The notes under the pieces: generated by a model | Database searches by the model: none | Seen by the model: only the letters and a program-made list of their open reading frames with translations | Told to the model about the DNA's origin: nothing | Source of the DNA: Deferribacteraceae bacterium UBA6793 | GTDB lineage: Bacteria; Chrysiogenota; Deferribacteres; Deferribacterales; Geovibrionaceae | NCBI GenBank assembly: GCA_002452405.1 | Contig: DKFP01000014.1 | Span: forward strand, 469,886-533,885 | Direction: 5' to 3' | Length of the DNA stretch: 64,000 bases | Program-made: the position numbers and the translations under genes | Part shown: positions 8,482 through 15,825 of the stretch, one piece after another | Numbering within the stretch: the stretch's first letter is position 1 | How the letters are laid out: the number at the start of each line of letters is the position of its first letter

Positions 8482-9624
8482 CTATGCACTAAAACTAATG
8501 TCAGTATTTTCATTAATCAATGAATTGTTCAATATTTTAAATGATCGATCTGCGGCAACCTCTTTTAATACTTTTGGCAACATTTCATTTATAACCGCTG
8601 AACCAACATCTCCAACATGGAAATTCAAAGACTCTAATATAGTACAAAAATCACCACTTTCTGTCGCAGAAATTGCACTTCCCATTGTATCGCTAAATGT
8701 TAAAGCAGTTTGACATCCTTCTGCTGTTAAAGCCGTTGCTCTTAGAATACTCCATCTCATCGATCTATTCATATATTTTTGTTTTAAGACTTTATAGCTT
8801 TCACTCATTCCTTTAATGCCAGTAACTGTGTCTACAATACCAATACTTGTACTTATTAAATCATGAGCCATAATTTCGCCAGACATTTTAGACGTGATAG
8901 AAATTGGAATTTGGTAGAAAGGGGCAAGCTCACTTTGCCATATATATAAATATATTCTTGCTTTTTGAGATTTATTTAACAAAGCAACATTATAATTTGA
9001 ACTGTATGTCTTTTGCCCTGAATATGCCTTACCAAGCTGAAATGTAGAAATATTTGCAATTCTTTGTGACTTTTCAGCATGAGCTATTGCAGCTGTCGGA
9101 TCAACCAACTCTCTATCTTGATAGTCTGTGCCACTAAATAAGTCATCTTTTATAATATTAAAATAGGTCTCAAAACTCTCACTTTTAAAGTCAAGATTAG
9201 AAATATACGCAGCATTCTGTTTAACCGTATTTGATATCTGAATTCCATTACTTGGATCCATATCTTCGTCTATAGTTTGCAGAAATCTTACGATATTAGT
9301 TTGTTCACCCTCGCTGCTTCCTAGATTAATTGAAGAGATAATACTTGAACCTTCTACTGTACCTATTGGTATACTTCCAACAAAAAAGCTCACTGTCCCG
9401 CCATCAAAGTATTCAAACTCACCATTAACAGAGGTGATACCTTCCTTGCGCACACCACTGGGGCTTACAGAAACATATCTGACACCTGAAACTTGAGAAT
9501 CAACAAAAAGACCTATCTTCACTTCACTTGAGATTTCGTTATTATCACTAGAGAATGACCCACTGTCTCCACAGCCAAACAGCATAAGCAAAGACGCAAT
9601 TATAACCGAATAAAGAACCCTCAT
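8482..9624 (-). CDS. Surface lipoprotein, N-terminal part (ends at an in-frame TAG)
   Basis: 380 residues. A lipoprotein signal (hydrophobic stretch then LFGC) is followed by a beta-sandwich module of the VDSQVSGVRYVSVS...VNGEFEYFDGGTVSFFVGSIPIG type, found in many bacterial surface proteins, then a helical region. The ATG at 9624 is preferred to the GTG at 9630 because GGAGG lies nine bases before it. The TAG at 8482-8484 is followed in frame by 22 sense codons and then the LamG protein, suggesting an original product of about 833 residues. AT-rich, probably acquired. Function unknown; adhesion or polymer binding is a guess. Confidence 0.72.
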   Translation of the reverse strand: MRVLYSVIIASLLMLFGCGDSGSFSSDNNEISSEVKIGLFVDSQVSGVRYVSVSPSGVRKEGITSVNGEFEYFDGGTVSFFVGSIPIGTVEGSSIISSINLGSSEGEQTNIVRFLQTIDEDMDPSNGIQISNTVKQNAAYISNLDFKSESFETYFNIIKDDLFSGTDYQDRELVDPTAAIAHAEKSQRIANISTFQLGKAYSGQKTYSSNYNVALLNKSQKARIYLYIWQSELAPFYQIPISITSKMSGEIMAHDLISTSIGIVDTVTGIKGMSESYKVLKQKYMNRSMRWSILRATALTAEGCQTALTFSDTMGSAISATESGDFCTILESLNFHVGDVGSAVINEMLPKVLKEVAADRSFKILNNSLINENTDISFSA

Positions 9625-9638
9625 AACCACATACCTCC

Positions 9639-9710
9639 GAAAAATCAGACATTAGCTATTTGTAAAGCATTAAGGAGGTTTCTGAAATGCGATATTTTAT
9701 GTGATTTTTC
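9639..9710. repeat. 9-bp inverted repeat bracketing the lipoprotein leader
   Basis: GAAAAATCA at 9639-9647 and TGATTTTTC at 9702-9710 are perfect complements spanning 72 bases. On the minus strand the right-hand arm ends exactly at the GGAGG of the lipoprotein gene, so the leader RNA could fold up to its ribosome site. Confidence 0.45.
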
Positions 9711-9727
9711 AGATGGAGAAGGATTTA

Positions 9728-9800
9728 GATTGCTTCGTCATTGCACTCCTCGCAAAGACGAAATCCCTTATGTCTCTGCGAGAGCTCCGACCCGAAGCAG
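9728..9800. repeat. REP/MITE-like palindromic repeat, copy 1
   Basis: Outer arms GATTGCTTCGTC and CCGAAGCAG, inner arms TCCTCGCAAAGACG and TCTCTGCGAGA. It shares this nested-palindrome layout with nine other sites in the window and lies just downstream of the Kef antiporter gene. Confidence 0.75.
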
Positions 9801-9806
9801 GTTGTT

Positions 9807-11774
9807 TTATCCTATGTTATGTTTAAAATTGTCAGCGTCCTTATCTTCACCCATAAGCATAAGCTCGTCCCTTTCGTTCAGAACGAAATCGCTGCCTGGA
9901 TTGGATATGGTTTCCAGTCCTCTGTTCACAGCCAGCAGATTGAGTTTGTACCGGAACCTGATGTCCACCTCGCGAACAGTTTTTCCGGCGATAAACGAAC
10001 CGACGGGAATCGTAACTTTGTTGACGCTCATATTTGCGATGGTCATACTTCCGTCTATGCCTCCGGAGATCATTTCTCCCGGTTTTCCCATTATTTCTGT
10101 TCTTATATTATTTGCCAGATCTTCTATCTGCTCATTGGGCACTCTGTATTTCTTGAGCACCCTTGAGAAGGTTTCAATGGACGTTTCGTATTCTTCCACG
10201 ACGACTTCGTTTGCGCCGAGGGATTTCAGCGCGTTGAACTCGGTCAGATATCTGGTTCTTGCTATGATATATATTGTGGGATTTTCCCGTCTTGCCGTTT
10301 CCACTATCTTTCGCACTCCCACAGGGTCGGGCAGTGTTATCACAACCACGCGGGCGGTCTTCAGACATGCGTGCTCAAGCACGGCAGACTGTGAAGCGTC
10401 GCCGAAGAAAATGGGTGTGCCGTTGTGTTTCTCCTTTTTGACGGTATCAGGGTTCATTTCTATAACTATATACTCTATGCCCGCCTCGCGTGCCGCTCTG
10501 GCTGTGTTTCTTCCGTTCATTCCGAATCCGGCTATAATTATGTGGTCTATCAGTTCTTTCTCAGGTTCTTTCTGTTCTTCGGAAAGGTACCCTCCGCGAA
10601 ACGTCTGGGGCATTGGAAGTCTGGCGATAAGCTCTGCCGCGTATGGCGCCGATATTATGAGGAACGGGGTTGAAGCCATCGAAAGGACTGTTACGGCTAT
10701 AAAAAAGGAGTACTGCTCTGCTGTGAGCAGACCTGATGATGCGCCGACAGCGCCCAGAATGAACGAGAACTCGCTCACCTGTGCCAGCGACAGACCGGCA
10801 AGCACCGAAGTTCGCACCGGATAGCCTATTATGTTTATCACAAAGCCTGTTGCCGCGAATTTTATAAGGATGAGAAGAACCAGACTTGATATTGTCATTA
10901 CCGGATTGTTTATCACTACTTCGGGATTGAGCAGCATCCCTATGGACACAAAGAAAAATCCGGCAAAGACGTCTTTAAAAGGGATAACGTCCCCAAGCGC
11001 CTGTTGACCATATCCGGATTCGCTCACCACTATCCCGGCGAGAAACGCCCCAAGTGCCAGAGAAAGCCCGGTTTTCGATGTCATCCATGCAACAAGGAGA
11101 CACACGAGAACCACTGTTATCATGAACAGTTCGCGGCTTCTGGTCGCGGCAACCTGATAGAGCAGCTTGGGTACGAGAAATCTTGCAAAAGTGAAAAGCA
11201 GTACAACGACTACGACAGCTTTTCCCAGAATAATGCCGACGTCGGAGAGGTTTCCGCCCTGTCCCGCAAGCAGGGGAACAAGGAGCATCATGGGGATTAC
11301 CGCTATATCCTGAAAGATGGAGACGGCAAGGGAGATGCGACCGTAAAGCGAGTCCACCTCGCCCCTTGCGGCAAACACTTTAAGCATAATGGCAGTACCG
11401 GAAACAGCAGCCATCATACCTATCACAACCGCTGTGTTGAACTGATATCCGCCCAGATATGCCGCGCCTGTGAAAGCGGCGACACATGCCGCAACCTGAA
11501 GACTGCCGCCTATCAGGGCGGGTCGCTTGAGCGAAAGCAGCGTGGAGAGGGAAAACTCTATGCCTATGGTGAAAAGGAGGAGAACCACCCCTATTTCCGC
11601 CATGATATCCACCTGTTTAACGGCGTGTATCAGCCCCAGTCCGTTCGGTCCGACCAGAACGCCCGCAAGAAGATACCCCATGATCTCAGGAATCTTCAGT
11701 TTTCCGCAAATGAAAAGAGCACCGGCTGCAAATAGAAAAATAATGGTAATATCAGTCAGAATAGGTATGTGCAT
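9807..11774 (-). CDS. Kef/CPA2-type cation:proton antiporter with TrkA-N and TrkA-C domains
   Basis: 655-residue inner-membrane monovalent cation/proton antiporter. Residues 1-380 hold about 12 membrane segments with CPA2 hallmarks (GYLLAGVLVGPNGLG at 33-47, FQDIAVIP at 154-161). Residues 410-530 form a TrkA-N (RCK) nucleotide-binding domain with the Rossmann loop GFGMNG at 416-421, and 575-648 a TrkA-C domain, so transport is probably gated by a nucleotide or ligand. The layout resembles KefB/RosB/YbaL proteins; whether it moves K+ or Na+ cannot be told. It stands alone and is divergent from ispF. Confidence 0.92.
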   Translation of the reverse strand: MHIPILTDITIIFLFAAGALFICGKLKIPEIMGYLLAGVLVGPNGLGLIHAVKQVDIMAEIGVVLLLFTIGIEFSLSTLLSLKRPALIGGSLQVAACVAAFTGAAYLGGYQFNTAVVIGMMAAVSGTAIMLKVFAARGEVDSLYGRISLAVSIFQDIAVIPMMLLVPLLAGQGGNLSDVGIILGKAVVVVVLLFTFARFLVPKLLYQVAATRSRELFMITVVLVCLLVAWMTSKTGLSLALGAFLAGIVVSESGYGQQALGDVIPFKDVFAGFFFVSIGMLLNPEVVINNPVMTISSLVLLILIKFAATGFVINIIGYPVRTSVLAGLSLAQVSEFSFILGAVGASSGLLTAEQYSFFIAVTVLSMASTPFLIISAPYAAELIARLPMPQTFRGGYLSEEQKEPEKELIDHIIIAGFGMNGRNTARAAREAGIEYIVIEMNPDTVKKEKHNGTPIFFGDASQSAVLEHACLKTARVVVITLPDPVGVRKIVETARRENPTIYIIARTRYLTEFNALKSLGANEVVVEEYETSIETFSRVLKKYRVPNEQIEDLANNIRTEIMGKPGEMISGGIDGSMTIANMSVNKVTIPVGSFIAGKTVREVDIRFRYKLNLLAVNRGLETISNPGSDFVLNERDELMLMGEDKDADNFKHNIG

Positions 11775-11877
11775 AAATTATCCCCCGATAAGCAATATTA
11801 TATATGTGAAATACTAAATCAACATAAAATGTTTTAAAATGATGATAAAACGTATAGAATATTACAGGAGATAAATA

Positions 11878-12363
11878 ATGAAGATTAAAAGCGGAATCGG
11901 TTTCGACGCACACAGATTTGCCCGCGGAAGAAAGCTGGTTGTCGGCGGCGTTGAGATAGATTACGATCTCGGGCTGGAAGGACACAGCGATGCTGATGTT
12001 CTTATACACGCCATTGTGGATGCGCTGGCGGGTCCTGCTCTCGGCAGGGATATAGGAAATCTGTTCCCCGACAGCGACTCTGCGTATAAAGGCATAGATT
12101 CTAAAATACTCCTTGCAAAAGCAGTTGAGATGATACGGCGGGCAGGGTTTGAAATATCAAATGTCGACGCGGAAATAATCGCCCAGAAACCAAAAATGGC
12201 GCCGCATATCCCTCTGATGTGCAAGACTCTTGCGGATGTTATGGGGATAGATGTAGAGGACGTGACAGTTAAGGCGACCACAACGGAAAGAATGGGCTTC
12301 ACAGGAAGGGAGGAGGGCATAGCAGCCCTCGCAACCGCTATAGTTATTAAGGAGCAATCATGA
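11878..12363 (+). CDS. ispF: 2-C-methyl-D-erythritol 2,4-cyclodiphosphate synthase (IspF)
   Basis: Fifth step of the MEP isoprenoid pathway: cyclises CDP-ME 2-phosphate with release of CMP. 161 residues, the usual length. Zinc ligands Asp10, His12 and His44, the GHSDAD loop (35-40) and the C-terminal TTERMGFTGREEGIA are all present. A GGAG box precedes the ATG. Its stop overlaps the next gene's start (ATGA). No ispD is adjacent. Confidence 0.97.
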   Translation: MKIKSGIGFDAHRFARGRKLVVGGVEIDYDLGLEGHSDADVLIHAIVDALAGPALGRDIGNLFPDSDSAYKGIDSKILLAKAVEMIRRAGFEISNVDAEIIAQKPKMAPHIPLMCKTLADVMGIDVEDVTVKATTTERMGFTGREEGIAALATAIVIKEQS

Positions 12364-12827
12364 AACTGCTGGTGCTTGGCATAGGCAATCTTGTTATGAA
12401 TGATGACGCAGCGGGTGTTCTCGCCGCGCAGGAACTGATGAAAGAGTTTCCGGAAAGAGAAAATCTGCGTGTAATGGACGGCGGGACACTGGGGCTTGAC
12501 CTTCTGGTTTACATAGAATGGGCGGACAGGCTTGTAATAGCCGACGCCGTGGATTTCGGACTGGACGCCGGAACAGTTGTACGCGTTGACGGAAACGATA
12601 TCGACGCAGTTTTTGAAAATAAACTCTCCGGTCACCAGATGGGGATGAAAGATATGCTCGCAACTGCGCAGCTGATGGGTGTGCGTCCTGCGGAGGTTAT
12701 GCTTTACGGCATACAGACCGAATCTGTGGATATGGATATGACCCTGAGTCCGCAGGTTGAGGCGAATATGCCGAAACTTATTGAGAATATGAGGAAAGAA
12801 ATAACTGATTTTCTTGCAAATAACTGA
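12360..12827 (+). CDS. Hydrogenase maturation protease (HyaD/HybD/HupD family)
   Basis: Endopeptidase that trims the C-terminal peptide from a [NiFe]-hydrogenase large subunit after nickel insertion. 155 residues; the three nickel-sensing positions known in HybD correspond to Asp16 (here in NDDAAG, where HybD has Glu), Asp62 in IADAVD and His92 in SGHQMG. No hydrogenase structural genes are in the window, but hypA and hypB are at 25540-26534. It overlaps ispF by four bases, so it is cotranscribed with an unrelated gene. Confidence 0.93.
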   Translation: MKLLVLGIGNLVMNDDAAGVLAAQELMKEFPERENLRVMDGGTLGLDLLVYIEWADRLVIADAVDFGLDAGTVVRVDGNDIDAVFENKLSGHQMGMKDMLATAQLMGVRPAEVMLYGIQTESVDMDMTLSPQVEANMPKLIENMRKEITDFLANN

Positions 12828-12965
12828 TGAACTTTTCCGCTTCAGCTTATTCTTTGTTAAGGGTCTGGAATAGACTATATGAATTTTGAACAAAACAGTC
12901 ATTTTGAGTTGAATAAATTCTGAATATGCGTAAATATACAAAGTTATTTTGCGGCGGGTTGTTTA

Positions 12966-13790
12966 ATGAAATATAAAGTTACGGTTTCGATAGTCTATTA
13001 TGATACGGATCTCAATGTTTTTTCAGAGACTGTGAAAAGCCTGCTGAACAGTGAGTGCGTATCGAAAATATATATAGTCAATAATTCCGGTGCCCCGCTT
13101 CCCGATTATGAAGGTGGTGGACGCATCGAAGTCATAGATACGGAAAGGAATGTTGGCTTCGGTGCCGGACACAACCTTATCCTCAGAGACAGATACGAAA
13201 GTCTTGCCGATTACCACATCATATGCAACCCTGACGTATATTTTGAAAACGACGTGCCTGAAAAGCTGGCGGATTATATGGCAAATCACCCCGAAGCGGG
13301 ACTTATCGTTCCCAAGGTGCTTTCCGCCAACGGCGAAAACCAGTATGCCGCAAAGCTGCTGCCGACGCCCGTCAATCTTGCCGTCAGGATGTTCAGCCAG
13401 TATCTGCCTGAAAACTTTGTGGAAAGATACGACAGCAAATATGAACTTCGCGCCTACGAAAGCGCTGAAAGCCTCAGAGTTGCCAATCTTTCCGGCTGTT
13501 TCATGTTCATCCGTAAAACATCGCTGGAAAAAGCCGGATATTTCGACGAACGTTTCTTCATCCTTATGGAGGACGTGGATTTTTCCAGACGTTTCAATAA
13601 AACCGCAGGAAGCTATTATGTGCCTTCGGTTTTCATATACCACCACAGAGGACGCGGTTCATACAAATACTTCCGCCAGAGGATGATACACATCAACTCC
13701 GCCATCAAATATTTCAATAAATGGGGCTGGATATTCGACGGCGAACGCCGCAGGGTAAACGGCGGATTGATAAAAATGCTTACTATATAA
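12966..13790 (+). CDS. Family 2 glycosyltransferase (rhamnosyltransferase-like)
   Basis: 274-residue cytoplasmic GT-A enzyme. Motifs: VTVSIVYYDTD at the start, DTERNVGFGAGHN nucleotide-sugar region, NPDVYF as the metal-binding DxD-like site and MEDVDFSRRF as the acceptor-side acidic motif. This pattern is shared with dTDP-rhamnosyltransferases, but the sugar is not certain. It opens the polysaccharide export cluster, 16 bases before wzm, and its base composition is like the host genome. Confidence 0.88.
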   Translation: MKYKVTVSIVYYDTDLNVFSETVKSLLNSECVSKIYIVNNSGAPLPDYEGGGRIEVIDTERNVGFGAGHNLILRDRYESLADYHIICNPDVYFENDVPEKLADYMANHPEAGLIVPKVLSANGENQYAAKLLPTPVNLAVRMFSQYLPENFVERYDSKYELRAYESAESLRVANLSGCFMFIRKTSLEKAGYFDERFFILMEDVDFSRRFNKTAGSYYVPSVFIYHHRGRGSYKYFRQRMIHINSAIKYFNKWGWIFDGERRRVNGGLIKMLTI

Positions 13791-13806
13791 CGAGAAAGGG
13801 TTTTTA

Positions 13807-14619
13807 ATGCTTAAAACTATAATGGGACTTTTTTCTTTCGTCGCTGATGTGTACAGGTCGAGAAGACTGCTCGTTCAGTTTGCAAAGAATGACTTCAAAG
13901 CTAAATATCTAGGCTCACATCTCGGATTATTGTGGGCATTTGTGCAGCCAGCCGTTACAATTTTTATATTCTGGTTTGTTTTTGAGGTTGGGTTTAAATC
14001 AAAGCCTGTAGGGGATTTTCCCTTCCTTATTTGGTTTTTGACAGGGGTTGTTCCGTGGTTTTTCTTTGCTGAGGGCTGGGGAAATGCGACCAACTCTATA
14101 ATAGAGTACAAATTCCTTGTGAATAAGGTTGTTTTCAGAGTCAGTCTTTTGCCGCTGATGAAAATAATGTCCTCGTTTGTAATACATGCGTTTTTTCTTT
14201 TTGTGATAGTCTTTTTTATGTTTTTGCATCATATAAACTTTTCTCTTTACAACTTTCAGGTGTTCTATTATGTTTTTGCACTGCTCGTGCTTATGCTCGG
14301 ACTTTCACTGCTCACCTCCTCGTTAGTGGTGTTTCTGCGAGATGTCAGCCAGCTGATTAGTATGTTTATCCAGTTCGGCTTCTGGGGAACGCCGATTTTC
14401 TGGTCAATACAAATACTTCCTGAAAAATATCAGATTTTTATTAAACTTAATCCGGTATATTATGTAACGGAAGGTTTTCGTGAGTCACTGCTTTATAAAG
14501 TATGGTTCTGGGAACATCCGGCTCTTACAATATATTTTTGGGCAGTTACTATTGTGATACTTTTTACGGGTGCTGCGGTTTTCAGCAGACTACGCCCACA
14601 TTTTGCGGATGTGATATGA
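13807..14619 (+). CDS. wzm: Polysaccharide ABC exporter permease (Wzm, ABC-2 family)
   Basis: 270-residue inner-membrane protein with an N-terminal amphipathic stretch (FAKNDFKAKYLGSHLGLLWAF) and about six hydrophobic segments, as in ABC-2 permeases of O-antigen, teichoic acid or capsule export. The QPAVTIFIFWFVF and FWGTPIFWS motifs fit the Wzm/TagG family. Its stop overlaps the wzt start (ATGA), so permease and ATPase are translationally coupled. Confidence 0.93.
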   Translation: MLKTIMGLFSFVADVYRSRRLLVQFAKNDFKAKYLGSHLGLLWAFVQPAVTIFIFWFVFEVGFKSKPVGDFPFLIWFLTGVVPWFFFAEGWGNATNSIIEYKFLVNKVVFRVSLLPLMKIMSSFVIHAFFLFVIVFFMFLHHINFSLYNFQVFYYVFALLVLMLGLSLLTSSLVVFLRDVSQLISMFIQFGFWGTPIFWSIQILPEKYQIFIKLNPVYYVTEGFRESLLYKVWFWEHPALTIYFWAVTIVILFTGAAVFSRLRPHFADVI

Positions 14620-15812
14620 AAAACGACATTGCAATAAAAATCGACAACCTTGCCAAAATATATCACCTTTACGACAGCCCGCTGGATCGCCTTAAAGAGT
14701 CGCTGCATCCTCTGCGTAAAAAATATCACCGCGATTTTTACGCGCTTGATGATATCAGCCTAGAGATAAAAAAAGGAGAGACTGTAGGCATAATCGGTAA
14801 AAACGGCGCAGGTAAGAGTACGCTTCTGAAAATAATTACAGGCGTTCTAAGTCCGACGTCGGGCACAGTACAGGTCAATGGAAAAATTTCCTCGCTTCTG
14901 GAACTTGGCGCAGGGTTTAATCCTGAAATGTCGGGTATCGAGAATATATATATGAACGGAACCATAATGGGCTACAGCAGGGAAGAGATGGACGCGAAAC
15001 TTGATTCCATCCTCTCTTTCGCCGATATCGGCGACTTTGTGCATCAACCCGTAAAAATGTACTCCAGCGGTATGTTTGCACGTCTTGCGTTTGCTGTTGC
15101 TATTAATGTTGAGCCGGACATTCTTATTGTTGACGAAGCATTGAGCGTCGGGGATATGGCATTCCAGGAAAAATGTATATTAAAAATGAAGTCAATGCTA
15201 AATGCGAATAGAAATATTATATTTGTAAGCCATTCTTTACCTAGTGTGAGGAATTTTTGTCATCGAGCGATTTGGATTAAAGATGGTAAAATGGTAATGA
15301 ATAATGAAGCCAGTATTGTTTGTGAAGCATATTCAGATTTTATGAAGAAATCTATTGATACTAATAAAATAGAAAAGAGAGAGTTTAGTGGTGCTAAAAA
15401 TCCGGAAAAAACTATACAGATTATTGATGTCAAAACTTCTCAGGATTCATATACAACAGATGAAGATGTTGAAATTTCTATAACCCTGCATTTCAATAAG
15501 CAAACTTTTGACTATGCAATAGGTATACTGATATATGATGAGCAAGGTACTCTAGTGACATTATTTAATACAGTAAGAGACGACATCATTACGTTAGATA
15601 TGTTTTCTCATATTTCCTTAATTATTCCTTGTAATGATTTTTTATCTGGACAATATTTTGTTTCTGTATCAATTTCAGATATGAATGCAATGTTTTCCTA
15701 CGATTTCGGAGAGTATGTAAAAAGTTTTAATATTAAAAGTAAACGGTCTTATGCAGGTATGCCTGTTTCTGAGGGGTATTTCAGGGCAAAACATCTCTGG
15801 AAATTTTCTTAA
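14616..15812 (+). CDS. wzt: Polysaccharide ABC exporter ATPase with C-terminal carbohydrate-binding extension (Wzt)
   Basis: 398 residues from the ATG at 14616; the longer frame beginning at 14502 runs through wzm and is not used. N-terminal ATPase: Walker A GKNGAGKS at 61-68, signature YSSGM at 149-153, Walker B ILIVDE at 169-174, H-loop His206. Residues about 260-398 form a beta-rich extension like the glycan-cap-recognising domain of Wzt proteins. Base composition changes inside the gene: the first ~190 codons match the host, the rest is strongly AT-rich, which suggests a recombination joint near 15180. Confidence 0.93.
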   Translation: MKNDIAIKIDNLAKIYHLYDSPLDRLKESLHPLRKKYHRDFYALDDISLEIKKGETVGIIGKNGAGKSTLLKIITGVLSPTSGTVQVNGKISSLLELGAGFNPEMSGIENIYMNGTIMGYSREEMDAKLDSILSFADIGDFVHQPVKMYSSGMFARLAFAVAINVEPDILIVDEALSVGDMAFQEKCILKMKSMLNANRNIIFVSHSLPSVRNFCHRAIWIKDGKMVMNNEASIVCEAYSDFMKKSIDTNKIEKREFSGAKNPEKTIQIIDVKTSQDSYTTDEDVEISITLHFNKQTFDYAIGILIYDEQGTLVTLFNTVRDDIITLDMFSHISLIIPCNDFLSGQYFVSVSISDMNAMFSYDFGEYVKSFNIKSKRSYAGMPVSEGYFRAKHLWKFS

Positions 15813-15825
15813 TGGTGATGGAATA

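Noticed and set aside
9730..10824. 364-codon open frame on the plus strand opposite the Kef antiporter gene
   Set aside because: Antisense to a well-conserved transporter, begins in a palindromic repeat and shows no motif.
11961..12941. 326-codon open frame on the minus strand opposite ispF and the hydrogenase protease
   Set aside because: It is antisense to two clearly identified genes, has no recognisable domain and is low-complexity in character; a shadow frame.
14502..14615. Upstream extension of wzt
   Set aside because: It lies within wzm in another frame; the ATG at 14616 couples to the wzm stop and starts at the conserved N-terminus.
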